Below are positions 8,314 through 17,422 of a DNA stretch of 64,000 bases, one piece after another (position 1 is the stretch's first letter; every line of letters begins with the position of its first letter). The translations under genes were made by a program, and so were the position numbers. This DNA comes from Photobacterium sanguinicancri (GTDB taxonomy: Bacteria > Pseudomonadota > Gammaproteobacteria > Enterobacterales > Vibrionaceae), in NCBI RefSeq assembly GCF_024346675.1, contig NZ_AP024851.1, positions 1,240,001 through 1,304,000 of the forward strand. The letters run 5' to 3'. The notes under the pieces are model-generated. The model saw only the letters and a program-made list of their open reading frames with translations, did not search any database and was not told the DNA's origin.

Positions 8314-9525
8314 TTAATACAGAGTATCTAACTCAGCAATATCCTTAACATTCACTCGCTTGGCTTCCTGCCCAGCGTCAAATCGGATCACAACTGGCAC
8401 ATCTGAAACCGAGAAACGGTTCGCAATATTTTGGCTTTTATAGGTATCTATAGTGACAACACGCTGATCTGGCTTATCTTTGCAATCTTGTTCTAGCTGA
8501 TTAATCACAGCTAAACTTTCTTTGCTTAGTGGATTCCAGAACGCCACCATTGCCGTACCGCCAAACTCAGACACAGATTTGCGCCAGTTTTCTTCTTCTT
8601 CGATATAACGGTCTGCCGCGACTGCCGCAATTGCGCCATCACCGGCTGCGGTGACTACCTGACGAAGGAATTTATCAACGACATCACCCACAGCAAAAAT
8701 ACCGGGAACATTGGTTTCTTGTTTTTCATTGGTGATGACATAACCTTGTGGGCTTAATGCCACTTGGCCTTTAATGAAATCTGTTTTTGGCACTGTGCCA
8801 ACAAACATAAAGACACCATCAGCAGACAGCTCTGTGATCTCTCCTGTTTTTAGATGCTTAAGCTTCACACCGCTAACAAGTTCATCACCGCAGATTTCTT
8901 CAACCACAGAGTTCCAAACAAACTCGATTTTATCGTTAGCAAATGCTTGCTCTTGGGCTGTGCGATCAGCATCAAGAATGCCTTGATCATGCAGCACGAT
9001 CATGGTGACTTTATTAACAAACTTGGTGAGGAATACAGATTCTTCAACCGCTGTATTACCGGATCCTACAACGACAACATCAAGCTCTTCGTAAAAATCA
9101 GCATCGCAAGTTGCGCAGTATGAAACACCTTTACCACGGAACTCTAATTCACCCGTGATACCTAGAATGCGCGGTGTAGCACCCGTTGCAACTATGATGC
9201 TCTTGGTCTGATAAATTTCGCCTTTGCTCGTTGTTAGCGTCTTAATAAAGCCATCATTAGCAATTGTGATTTCAGACACGAGTCCGCGAGCAAACTCCAC
9301 ACCAAACTTATTACAGTGTTCACGGAACATATCCATAAGTTGTGGACCTGTCGCTTCCACAATACCTGGGTAGTTTTCCATTTCACTGGTTGTCGCGGCT
9401 TGGCCGCCTGTATTTCGCTTATCTTCAATGATCAGGGTTTTCATTTTGCCACGAGCAGCATAAACCCCGGCTGACATACCACCAGCACCGCCACCAATTA
9501 TGATGACATCGTATAGTTCAGACAT
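8314..9525 (-). CDS. trxB: Thioredoxin reductase with an added C-terminal thioredoxin-like domain
   Basis: The N-terminal ~305 residues are a standard NADPH-thioredoxin reductase: FAD motif GGGAGGMSAG, redox-active CATC (Cys137/Cys140), NADPH motif GSGNTA and the FAD-binding GIFAVGDV. Residues from about 310 to 403 are extra. They look like a thioredoxin fold (MVAFWNPLSKES where WCGPCK would be, and VSDVPVVIRF with a cis-proline-like motif) but have lost both active-site cysteines. The total of 403 residues is about 90 longer than usual TrxB. The ATG at 9525 is chosen because GGTGA precedes it by five bases; a GTG nine bases further upstream is possible. It is first in the trxB-trxA-grdA-grdA-grdC-grdD cluster. 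NADPH electrons would pass through TrxA to GrdA. Confidence 0.92.
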   Translation of the reverse strand: MSELYDVIIIGGGAGGMSAGVYAARGKMKTLIIEDKRNTGGQAATTSEMENYPGIVEATGPQLMDMFREHCNKFGVEFARGLVSEITIANDGFIKTLTTSKGEIYQTKSIIVATGATPRILGITGELEFRGKGVSYCATCDADFYEELDVVVVGSGNTAVEESVFLTKFVNKVTMIVLHDQGILDADRTAQEQAFANDKIEFVWNSVVEEICGDELVSGVKLKHLKTGEITELSADGVFMFVGTVPKTDFIKGQVALSPQGYVITNEKQETNVPGIFAVGDVVDKFLRQVVTAAGDGAIAAVAADRYIEEEENWRKSVSEFGGTAMVAFWNPLSKESLAVINQLEQDCKDKPDQRVVTIDTYKSQNIANRFSVSDVPVVIRFDAGQEAKRVNVKDIAELDTLY

Positions 9526-10442
9526 ATAATTCACCGATTGCTATTTCACGACTACATGCCCTTTCACCCAAAAAGGAATAATAAGGACATATCAAAACAA
9601 ATCAGTTCTGCGACAGCTTCTCTAATAAGGTGGCAAGTATTTATAACTGTGAACCAAATCACTTAGACTTTAATAAGCTGTTAGTTTGACTCTGAATAGC
9701 AAAATATAGCTATCTACTACCCAGATATAATCTCTTCTGCTTTTAACTTGTAAGTGATTATAATTAGTAATGTTTATTTTTTTGTGAGCAAAGCCTAATT
9801 ACAGCATAAAACTCTTCACGATATAAAAATATGATACTTAAATCATAAACCAACGATAACTATAGTTATGTATCTTTAGCTTTAAAGAACCAAATTGAAT
9901 ATCAAGCACTATATTTTGACTATCATAAGAAATATTTACGCCTATAGTCATCAATTTCACCGTCACTTAATATAAAAAAGACAATCTGTAAAGAAGGAGT
10001 CATTAAAAAAACCAACTATTTAGATTAATATTAATATCCCTCACTGCCATTAGTAAAATTAATGACTAACTATAAAATATCTATTCTTTAATGATTTTAT
10101 ATTTTACAACATTAACTGTATCAATCTCTTCGTCTTATTTTATGCGCTTGAATCAAATAATAACCTTGTGTTTTGTTTACTTTATTTACTTACACTTTTT
10201 TACAACCCTATTGATACCAATTGGTTTTCATGAAAAATATCAGTAAACAATCACCTAGATTGATTTTCATTGCCAAGCCTATAAATAATAAAGATTTAGA
10301 TTTTTAATTTACAAAACACTCAATTAACCAGTGTTTAATTTTGTAATTTTATACCAATAAGCAGATCGCTCTCACAAACGCACGTATATTCAGAATGATA
10401 ATCTCCGCTACGAATCATCATTAACAAATGCGGAGTAAGGCA
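9526..10442. other. Long AT-rich divergent promoter region, no gene seen
   Basis: The 917 bases between trxB (minus) and the M18 peptidase (plus) have no ORF with a credible ribosome-binding site. The region is strongly AT-rich with many homopolymer A/T runs and must hold the two divergent promoters. It was checked for a glycine riboswitch on both strands and none of the conserved motifs was seen. An isolated AAGGAG at about 9991-9996 is not followed by a usable start codon. Confidence 0.5.
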
Positions 10443-11840
10443 ATGGAAACGCTTAAGTTCACTAATGGTTGGCTCGATCTCGATAAAAAGAGAATTGATG
10501 AAATAAACCTTTTCAATGAAGGTTATAAACACTTTTTAGATCAAGGGAAATCAGAAAGGCAGTGTGTGACTGTCTCAATTGCTCAAGCAGAACTGCACGG
10601 CTTCCGTCCTATTTCTGAATTTGAACAATTAGTTGCTGGCGATAAAGTGTATTTCATAAACCGCCACAAAAATGTGGTACTGGCTATTATTGGTCAACGC
10701 CCAATCAGTGAAGGAATTCGCTATGTTGTTTCTCACATAGACTCACCAAGATTAGACTTAAAACCTTCACCAATCCACGAGAAATGCGAGCTCGCACTGA
10801 TGCGAACTCACTACTATGGTGGCATTAAAAAATACCAATGGGCATCTCGTCCTTTAGCGTTGCACGGTATCGTTGTGACTAAATCAGGCCGTAAAGTAGA
10901 TATTGCAATTGGTGAAGATGACAGCGATCCCGTTTTCACTATTCCAGACTTGCTTCCACACCTAGATCGCAAAGTACAGCGTGAGCGCAAAGCGGATGAA
11001 GTACTTAAAGGTGAAGAGCTTCAAATCGTTGTAGGCTCAATACCTATGACCTTTGATGATGACAAAATTAAAGATACCGTCAAGCATCATGTCTTAACCA
11101 AGCTATTTGAAAAATATGAAATCAGCGAGCCTGATTTTATCTCAGCTGAACTGATGCTAGTACCAGCAGGTAAAGCACGCGATGTGGGCTTCGACCACGG
11201 CATTATTGGTGGCTACGGACAAGATGATCGCATTTGTGCTTACACTTCACTCGAAGCTATTTTCGATATCGATACACCAGAGCAAACCGCAGTGTGCTTC
11301 TTAGTAGATAAAGAAGAAATTGGTTCAACGGGTGCCACAGGCCTTGAATCACGTTACTTAGAATTCTTCACCGGTGAACTACTCGTTCGTCAAGCCGGCG
11401 GCCAATACAACGACCAAATGCTCCGTCGCTGTCTATGGCAATCGTACGCATTATCTTCAGATGTCAATGCGGGACTTAACCCTCTATTTGAATCAGTTCA
11501 CGACGTACAAAACGCCTCAAAACTGGGCTATGGCCTGGTATTGACCAAGTACACAGGTCATGGCGGCAAAGTCGCATCCAATGATGCTGATGCAGAATAT
11601 GTTGCCGCACTTCGTCGTATTTTCGATGACACTGAAATCAAGTGGCAGACTGGATTATTAGGAAAAGTTGACGAAGGCGGCGGCGGTACAGTGGCTAAAT
11701 ACCTTGCGCACTATGGCATTAATACCATAGATGCAGGGGCTGCGATTCTATCTATGCACTCTCCGTTCGAACTGTCTTCTAAGTTCGATGTGCATGAACT
11801 CTACCGAGCTTACAAAGCTTTCTACCTGCAGGCGCTATAA
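10443..11840 (+). CDS. M18-family aminopeptidase
   Basis: The 465-residue protein is a zinc-dependent M18 (aminopeptidase I/ApeA-like) enzyme that releases N-terminal amino acids from peptides in the cytosol. The metal and catalytic motifs are visible: SHIDSPR (His98, Asp100), LVDKEEIGSTGATG with the paired glutamates, and a late 'ILSMHSPFEL' motif with the last metal histidine. The ATG at 10443 is preferred over the one at 10428 because GGAGTAAGG precedes it. The gene stops 24 bases before the POT peptide transporter, which suggests one operon for peptide uptake and cleavage. Its place beside the grd genes suggests a supply of free glycine, which is inference. Confidence 0.9.
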   Translation: METLKFTNGWLDLDKKRIDEINLFNEGYKHFLDQGKSERQCVTVSIAQAELHGFRPISEFEQLVAGDKVYFINRHKNVVLAIIGQRPISEGIRYVVSHIDSPRLDLKPSPIHEKCELALMRTHYYGGIKKYQWASRPLALHGIVVTKSGRKVDIAIGEDDSDPVFTIPDLLPHLDRKVQRERKADEVLKGEELQIVVGSIPMTFDDDKIKDTVKHHVLTKLFEKYEISEPDFISAELMLVPAGKARDVGFDHGIIGGYGQDDRICAYTSLEAIFDIDTPEQTAVCFLVDKEEIGSTGATGLESRYLEFFTGELLVRQAGGQYNDQMLRRCLWQSYALSSDVNAGLNPLFESVHDVQNASKLGYGLVLTKYTGHGGKVASNDADAEYVAALRRIFDDTEIKWQTGLLGKVDEGGGGTVAKYLAHYGINTIDAGAAILSMHSPFELSSKFDVHELYRAYKAFYLQAL

Positions 11841-11864
11841 CCTTAGCATCATGGAGATACGATC

Positions 11865-13346
11865 ATGAAAAAGCGTCATCCGTTAACCTTTTACATTCTC
11901 TGTTCATGCCAGTTTTGGTGGGCTCTGTCCTTCTATAGCCTATGGGCAATCTTGCCTGTGTTCTTAGGTGACGAACTGGGTATCGACCAGAAGACCTCGT
12001 TCGCTACTTTTGGGGCATTTGCCGCTTTAGGTGCTGCCATGTTGTTTGTCGGTGGTTGGTTAGCCGATAAAATCTTAGGGGCCAAACGTACTTTGGTATG
12101 GGGCTTTGCCTTCCAAGGGATTGGCTATTTTATCATTGCTTATTCAGCAATAACCGCTCAACCACACTTTGTGTTTGTTGGTTTAGGTACAGTTGCAGTG
12201 GGTCGAGGCATAGGCAGTGTTGCTCCACCAACCATTATTGCTTCCGCTTATGAGAAAAATGACCCTCGTCTTGATGGCGCATACACCCTGTTCTACATGG
12301 TCAATAACATTGGTGCGTTCATTGCTCAATTAGGCGCACCGATCATGGCTTATAGCATTGGTTGGACATCTGCGTTTATTTTGTCTGGCATAGGCATGGC
12401 CGTTAACGTGATCACTTACTTCTTATTGAATAAGAAAATCACAGACGCCACCGAAGCCGACAAACGTGCGATTCCATTTAAGACCAATTCGCTGTTTTTG
12501 TGTGGCGCACTGATTGCCGTTGCAACGGCCAGTTACTTGCTAACGAACCTACCATTTGCACAACTAGCCCTCGCTATTGCTGCCTTGGTTATCCTTTTCT
12601 TGATCACCAAGGAAATGAAGAAAGAACAACCAACTAGCCGCAAGCGCATGATTGTTGGACTTGTTTTGATGGGGCAAGCACTGGCATTCTTTGTTCTGTA
12701 CAACCAAATGCCAACGTCGCTCAATTTCTTTGCTATCAACAACGTCGAAGCTGAGATATTTGGCATAGCCATTAACCCCGTTTCTTATCAGTCATTTAAT
12801 CCATTATGGGTTATTTTCCTTAGCCCTGTGCTAGCCCATATCTACACGACACTAGGGGAAAAAGGTAAGGACCTCTCCATGCCGGGTAAGTTTGCTCTCG
12901 GTATGCTGATCTGTGCTTCAGCCTTTGCCTGTGCTGGTTTCTCTCAATACTTTGGTGATGAAAATGGCATGCTCAATCCGTTCTGGATTGCTGCACCGCA
13001 CTTCTTGTTTGCCATAGGTGAACTGTTGATTTCTGCACTAGGTTTATCAGCGATTGCGAAGCTTTTCCCAAGTCGGATCCGTGGCTTTATCTACGGGGCC
13101 TGGAACATGACACTAGCTTTAGCGTCGGTCGCAGGGGCTTGGGTCGCAGGGTTATCCTCGAGTGGCGATGTCGAAATGACACCGGTAGAAAGCTTGGCGT
13201 CTTACGGTAACTACTTCTACATGCTTGCCATTGCATCTGCTGTTGTCGGCGTTGTATGTGTCTACCTTGCACCACGTCTTAACAAGCTGATTGAAACCGA
13301 TGTCGATGAAGACATTGAGCATAAAGACGCTCAAACAGCGTCATAA
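11865..13346 (+). CDS. POT/PTR2-family proton-dependent oligopeptide transporter
   Basis: The 493-residue inner-membrane protein has about 12-14 hydrophobic segments. The family signature GGWLADKILGAKRT sits near residues 63-76, matching the first PTR2 motif, and the second region reads LFYMVNNIGAFIAQLGAP. The ExxERF motif common in helix 1 of POT proteins is not seen; that position reads FYSLWAILPVF, so this is a divergent branch and substrate range cannot be set. It follows the M18 aminopeptidase by 24 bases with a GGAG site. It probably imports di- and tripeptides with protons. Two hairpins separate it from the convergent DsrE-like gene. Confidence 0.88.
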   Translation: MKKRHPLTFYILCSCQFWWALSFYSLWAILPVFLGDELGIDQKTSFATFGAFAALGAAMLFVGGWLADKILGAKRTLVWGFAFQGIGYFIIAYSAITAQPHFVFVGLGTVAVGRGIGSVAPPTIIASAYEKNDPRLDGAYTLFYMVNNIGAFIAQLGAPIMAYSIGWTSAFILSGIGMAVNVITYFLLNKKITDATEADKRAIPFKTNSLFLCGALIAVATASYLLTNLPFAQLALAIAALVILFLITKEMKKEQPTSRKRMIVGLVLMGQALAFFVLYNQMPTSLNFFAINNVEAEIFGIAINPVSYQSFNPLWVIFLSPVLAHIYTTLGEKGKDLSMPGKFALGMLICASAFACAGFSQYFGDENGMLNPFWIAAPHFLFAIGELLISALGLSAIAKLFPSRIRGFIYGAWNMTLALASVAGAWVAGLSSSGDVEMTPVESLASYGNYFYMLAIASAVVGVVCVYLAPRLNKLIETDVDEDIEHKDAQTAS

Positions 13347-13351
13347 AAAAT

Positions 13352-13380
13352 CTTGGGTTCAATGAATCATTGAACCCGAG
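13352..13380 (+). terminator. Hairpin after the POT transporter gene
   Basis: A 14-bp inverted repeat, CTTGGGTTCAATGA and its near-complement, lies six bases after the stop codon. On the plus strand no clear T-run follows; on the minus strand a run of Ts does. It may work in both directions between the convergent genes. Confidence 0.6.
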
Positions 13381-13414
13381 TCTTCAAAGGAAATAATAAT
13401 AAAAACAGTACAAT

Positions 13415-13446
13415 AAAAAGCCGCATACTGACCCTATGCGGCTTCG
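13415..13446 (-). terminator. Intrinsic terminator of the DsrE-like gene
   Basis: An AAGCCGCATA/TATGCGGCTT stem with a 6-base loop is followed on the minus strand by a T-run. It lies just downstream of the gene ending at 13488. Confidence 0.75.
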
Positions 13447-13487
13447 TTATATTTATAATGCTGGTATCTACTCGTTATCTTGCTTCA

Positions 13488-13850
13488 TTAAAAGCAAATC
13501 ACTTTATCGGCCTGCAGTGTCCACATAGACAAATCGTCCAGCGTACCAATTTCAGCACCTTCTATCAGTGGAAGATCGCTGATCCCTCTGGCGTTACAAC
13601 AGGTTTTGCAGAGCTTCACTTCTGCACCTTGTGCGATTAGGATTTCCAACATTTGTTGAACGTGATACCCCTCACCTGGAGACTGTTTTGGTAGCGCGCA
13701 ACTCACCGAGTCTGACATCAAAAAGACGTTGATTTTCGTCTTAACTTCTTGCTCATTGAGGTTAATTGCCAGTCTTAAGCCATTAAACGAACGCTCTGAA
13801 CCGTATGGCGCATCATTTAATACAAATAGCAATGTTTGTTCATTAACCAT
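13488..13850 (-). CDS. DsrE/DsrF-like (YchN-type) sulfur-relay family protein
   Basis: The 120-residue cytosolic protein resembles the DsrE/F/YchN family: a beta-strand start (TLLFVLNDAPYGSERSFNGLRLA), then NVFLMSDSVSCAL, then a cysteine pair in CKTCCNARGI near residues 80-88. Members carry persulfide sulfur on a conserved cysteine. The ribosome-binding site is AAGGA. It stands alone on its strand, between the peptide-uptake pair and grdX. Its position inside a selenium-using island suggests it may handle sulfur or selenium, but nothing in the sequence proves this. There is no in-frame TGA; the stop is TAA. Confidence 0.82.
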   Translation of the reverse strand: MVNEQTLLFVLNDAPYGSERSFNGLRLAINLNEQEVKTKINVFLMSDSVSCALPKQSPGEGYHVQQMLEILIAQGAEVKLCKTCCNARGISDLPLIEGAEIGTLDDLSMWTLQADKVICF

Positions 13851-14161
13851 TATTCTAGAGTCCTTCTTTAATGCAAATAGAGATGGTATGAAATATCTTT
13901 AACGAAGGTGTTATTGGCTATTGTACCTGTGTTTTTCATCGCAAAACTTGCAATACATCAAACAGCTTAAATGGAAGACCTTATTTTCAATCACTTAATT
14001 TAACAAAATAATAAACCATTACTCACTGACACTTATTTAACCAATTTACCTTACTGGTTATCTATCATTTAAAAACACGAGATAAGCCATAAAAATGCAC
14101 CGCCAGAAGGCTTATAATTAAGGCGTAGCATTGTGCCGATTAAATATCATCAAGGAACATC
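13851..14161. other. Divergent promoter region between dsrE-like gene and grdX
   Basis: No gene is seen in this 311-base AT-rich stretch. It should contain the two divergent promoters. AAGGA sites are visible just before each start codon. Confidence 0.5.
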
Positions 14162-14578
14162 ATGAGAGCTGATAGATTAGAGATCATTACTAACAACCCA
14201 AGTATAAAAGTTGATAACAGTGCGATAACGATTATTCGTAAGAATACGGTTAATGATGTTTTAACTTTCACAAGGGACCAAGTCCACCTCGGGTATAAAG
14301 TTGTTTCACACCCTCTTGCTGGTAGTGTGAAGCCACACGAAACACCTTATCGAAGCATTGTCATTTACCGCGATAATAATTTAGACATGGATTCACTCAA
14401 TACTATTGAACAAACAATAGAAAGATACCAAGTGCTCTGTAAGGCTAAGCCTGAATTTCTCAACCTTACCAGTGAAAACATTGAACAAGACTTCCCTAAA
14501 AAACAAAGTTCAGACTTTAAATTTATAGACTGCCAATTAATTAAGTCATGCCTGAGCGCTATCAACGCCAGCCTATAA
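14162..14578 (+). CDS. grdX: GrdX family protein
   Basis: The 138-residue protein matches the GrdX family by its opening IITNNP, the middle block DVLTFTRDQVHLGYKVVSHP followed by LAGSVKPHETPYRS, and the following SLNTIEQTIE helix. GrdX proteins of unknown function accompany glycine, sarcosine and betaine reductase operons in Clostridia. Here the gene is transcribed opposite to the grd genes and converges on grdB. AAGGAAC lies before the ATG. A strong terminator follows. Its presence supports acquisition of the entire clostridial-type module rather than of catalytic genes alone. Confidence 0.88.
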   Translation: MRADRLEIITNNPSIKVDNSAITIIRKNTVNDVLTFTRDQVHLGYKVVSHPLAGSVKPHETPYRSIVIYRDNNLDMDSLNTIEQTIERYQVLCKAKPEFLNLTSENIEQDFPKKQSSDFKFIDCQLIKSCLSAINASL

Positions 14579-14598
14579 ATTATTAACACGCAACTCTC

Positions 14599-14634
14599 AT
14601 ACCCAAGTTAGTTTTATGCGCTTGGGTATTTTTA
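14599..14634 (+). terminator. Intrinsic terminator of grdX
   Basis: An ATACCCAAG/CTTGGGTAT stem is followed by TTTTATT, 20 bases after the grdX stop. Confidence 0.85.
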
Positions 14635-14661
14635 TTCCCGTTAATAACAATCGATGCTAAT

Positions 14662-14699
14662 AAAAAAGCCAGCTGTAAAATAGCTGGCTTCTTTTTTTA
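14662..14699 (-). terminator. Bidirectional terminator at the end of grdB
   Basis: An AAGCCAGCT/AGCTGGCTT stem has A-run and T-run flanks on both sides. It lies 14 bases beyond the grdB stop and would also catch any grdX read-through. Confidence 0.85.
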
Positions 14700-14712
14700 G
14701 CGTGTATTAAAT

Positions 14713-16008
14713 CTAAAATACAGTTTGTTCATCAATCTTGGTTTGTAGTGCGATTACCGCTTTTTCTACCAATTGACGACGCGTAAATTTCTCTTCGCGT
14801 GGCTGCATTTTTGGATCACCCAGTGGATGAGGGATCGCAATAGTAGGAATAATACGGTTTGCACCTACTGTTTTAGAGATAGGAACAACAGTCGCCATAT
14901 GAACTACAGGCATTACTTTTTCAATTTCTTTAACCATCGTTGCGCCGCAACGTGTGCAAGTGCCTCAAGTGGAGGTGAATATTGCTGCGGTTACACCAGC
15001 TTTCTGTAGCTTCATCGCAATCTCTGCACCATATTCTTTCGCTTTCGCTACCGCAGTACCATTACCGACTGTGGTGTAGAAAATGTCGTGCAGACTACCG
15101 ATCACGCCTTCGCGTTCCATGTCACGTAGTACATCAACTGGCAGTACGCGGTTCGGGTCTAGGTTACAAGCAACTGGGTCATAACCACCGTGCGCGGTTT
15201 CATGGCTTGCTTCGGTAAGTGTTTCTAGCCCTTCAATGCTGTACTCGCCGTACTTAGATGCACTTGATGACTCGATGTGGTCTGGGTTACCTTTTGGTAC
15301 AACACCACCAGAGGTCACTAAAGCAATCTTCGCAGTGCTCATCATCTCAACAGGTGGTTGAGGATCAACACGGTCGAATACTGGCATTGGATATTCAGTT
15401 GTAAACTCGCCAGCTAATTTATTAATCAGCAAGTCAACAGCACGTTCAGAACCACGCTTATCAGCGAAGAAGTTAACACGAATACCGCGTGGCATGTAGC
15501 CCGCTTCTTCAGGCGAACCAAGCTCACCATTAGTTTCGATATAGCGGTTAACCAAGCCAACCATTGCAGGTACAGCTTTACGCATACTTGCAGCACTGTT
15601 TCCTGTCTCTACCATGTAAGCGTATTGGCGGAATAATTCGTAACCAGGGTTTTCAACGTACATGCCAGAAATGGTTGTGATACCCATTTTATGCGCCACT
15701 TTCGCGACTGTACCACAAGCCATACCGTAGCGACCGGCGTTAAACGCAGGGCCTGCAATAATAAGATCTGGCTGAACTTGCGCAAGGATCTCTTCCAAGC
15801 TGTGGCAGCATAAGCTTTCATTTTCGTTGAAGTATGAATCGCCACAAATAATGGTATGGGAGATCTCAGCTTTGTCTTTCAGCATAGTGCCAAATTGCGC
15901 ACCAACACCGACAGTGCCTTCAACCACTTCCATTGGAATGTGAGCCATTTCTTCACCACCCTTTTGGGCAAAGAACTGGTTGAGATAATAAACGACTTTC
16001 AATGTCAT
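14713..16008 (-). CDS. grdB: Glycine reductase selenoprotein B (GrdB, Sec348 encoded by TGA)
   Basis: Two apparent ORFs (347 and 74 residues) are one gene in one frame, interrupted by TGA at complement(14965-14967). Reading it as selenocysteine gives a 431-residue GrdB with the active-site motif FTSTUGTCTRCGATMV: Sec348, Cys351 and Cys354. GrdB pairs with the pyruvoyl subunits from GrdE to form protein B, which binds glycine as a Schiff base and transfers the carboxymethyl group to selenoprotein A. A perfect hairpin starts 13 bases after the TGA (see the SECIS entry). It begins 14 bases after grdE ends and closes the selD-grdE-grdB cluster. The late part (GANRIIPTIAIPHPLGDP) is typical of the family. 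Confidence 0.95.
14938..14952 (-). promoter_or_regulatory. Candidate bacterial SECIS hairpin of grdB
   Basis: On the minus strand the 15 bases form a perfect CGTTGC/GCAACG stem with loop GGC. The loop begins 18 bases after the TGA, inside the distance usually found for bacterial SECIS elements, and its first base is G as expected. It is inside the coding sequence, as for E. coli fdhF. Function is inferred from structure and spacing. Confidence 0.7.
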
Positions 16009-16022
16009 GTGTGTATCCTCGC

Positions 16023-17315
16023 TTAGCTGGCTTTTGTAGTGAGCTTATGGAAACCAAGCTCACAAGTTGCACCGATGATGGCTTGAAGTTCAACCGTGAT
16101 TGAACCATCGTCATGCAAGCTGCCGTTGAAACCACCCGCAACAACATCTGCGTAGCGGTCATAACCGATTACTTTATCCATCGCTGGTAGCGTCACTAAC
16201 TGGTTAGCATTACCGTTGGTAACCACAGCGTCTGCGCTCTTATGGGAATCCGCTAGCGATTGGCTTTCACCGTTTTGACCTGCGTATTCATCCGTCAGCA
16301 AAACAGTTTGAATGCCTGCTGCTTCAAGTTTTGAACAGTTCATGATTAAGTCAGCATCTGGGTTACCAAAGCCTTCTTCACTCACGATTGCAGCATCCCA
16401 ACCCATTTGCTTCGCAAGTTTCACAACGAAGTTAGATGAACGCTCTTTATCACGCAGTGTGACGTTTTCATTAGTAACGATAACGCCCATGAAGTTGTAC
16501 TTAGAACCGTGGTGACGGTATAAATCATAAATAACAGGGCTATTTTGGTGGATATAACTCGTGTTCTTGTCACAAGCAGATACACAGTTACCACTAATAA
16601 TCGCACCATCCATCACTTCTGTTGGGTACATCAGTGTTGGAAGAATACCTTTAACATCAACACCATAATAATAAGTGTCATGCAATAGGCCTTGGCTTTG
16701 CAGCATATATACATAACCTACTTTTGGTAAGTTAGGGTACTCAGCTGCTTGCTCTAGCAGTGGCTTAGTCTCGTAAGTTTGAATTTCGTCTGGCTTAATA
16801 TCTCGCGCCAATTCACCAATCCAACGACCCGCTTCTAAGCCAACCATACGTACCAAACCTTCATGATCGTATTGGTTACAGCTTTCATCAACTTCACATT
16901 GAATAACAAGATTCAAGGTTGATGAGAACGGAGTGTAATCCGCACCCGGACCACTCATATCGACGATGCCTTCTTGGAAACCAACGATTTCACCCGTTGT
17001 TACCACCGCCATACCTTTTAAGACATGGGTACGGCCTTCGCCAACCATCTCTTCTTCACCCAAATGTCGCCCAGGGAAAATATTACCGCCACCGCTTACT
17101 TTTACGCGAGGTTCAATGGCATCCTTTACTGGCATGATACGAATACTATCGCCGGGTTTAGCGATAGACAGCTCGATTGAGCGGATACGGTGATCCAATT
17201 CAGACAAGTGGCCAATTAAAGCCTGCTGATCAATAACCACAGTGTTTTCTTTCACTTCGCTTACTGGGCCAAATGCCAGATCACGAACATGGATGTTGCC
17301 TAGTTCGAGTTTCAT
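16023..17315 (-). CDS. grdE: Glycine reductase protein B proprotein (GrdE)
   Basis: The 430-residue proprotein is cleaved between Asn243 and Cys244 in GNCVSACDKNTSY, so that the cysteine becomes the pyruvoyl group of the catalytic alpha chain. The pyruvoyl group binds glycine as a Schiff base in protein B, together with selenoprotein GrdB. The cleavage position agrees with the known Cys242 of E. acidaminophilum GrdE. The ATG at 17315 is chosen because GGAG precedes it by seven bases; a TTG four codons upstream overlaps that site and is less likely. Late motifs (EEGFGNPDADLIMNC, GATCELGFHKLT) are normal. A gap of 107 bases with an ACCAGC/GCTGGT hairpin separates it from selD. Confidence 0.95.
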   Translation of the reverse strand: MKLELGNIHVRDLAFGPVSEVKENTVVIDQQALIGHLSELDHRIRSIELSIAKPGDSIRIMPVKDAIEPRVKVSGGGNIFPGRHLGEEEMVGEGRTHVLKGMAVVTTGEIVGFQEGIVDMSGPGADYTPFSSTLNLVIQCEVDESCNQYDHEGLVRMVGLEAGRWIGELARDIKPDEIQTYETKPLLEQAAEYPNLPKVGYVYMLQSQGLLHDTYYYGVDVKGILPTLMYPTEVMDGAIISGNCVSACDKNTSYIHQNSPVIYDLYRHHGSKYNFMGVIVTNENVTLRDKERSSNFVVKLAKQMGWDAAIVSEEGFGNPDADLIMNCSKLEAAGIQTVLLTDEYAGQNGESQSLADSHKSADAVVTNGNANQLVTLPAMDKVIGYDRYADVVAGGFNGSLHDDGSITVELQAIIGATCELGFHKLTTKAS

Positions 17316-17422
17316 GTGTTTCTCCAAACAAGCGTCAGTTGGGAGGATTTTTCTAGGAAGGTGAACGATTTAGCAAGGTAACCAGCCTCTTCCGAAGCTG
17401 GTCCACCTGATTAAACCGAATC

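Noticed and set aside
9526..10442. Glycine riboswitch upstream of the grd cluster
   Set aside because: The conserved glycine-aptamer motifs were not found on either strand; the region is only AT-rich.
17315..17327. TTG start of grdE at 17327
   Set aside because: The GGAG ribosome-binding site lies inside that extension; ATG at 17315 has the right spacing.
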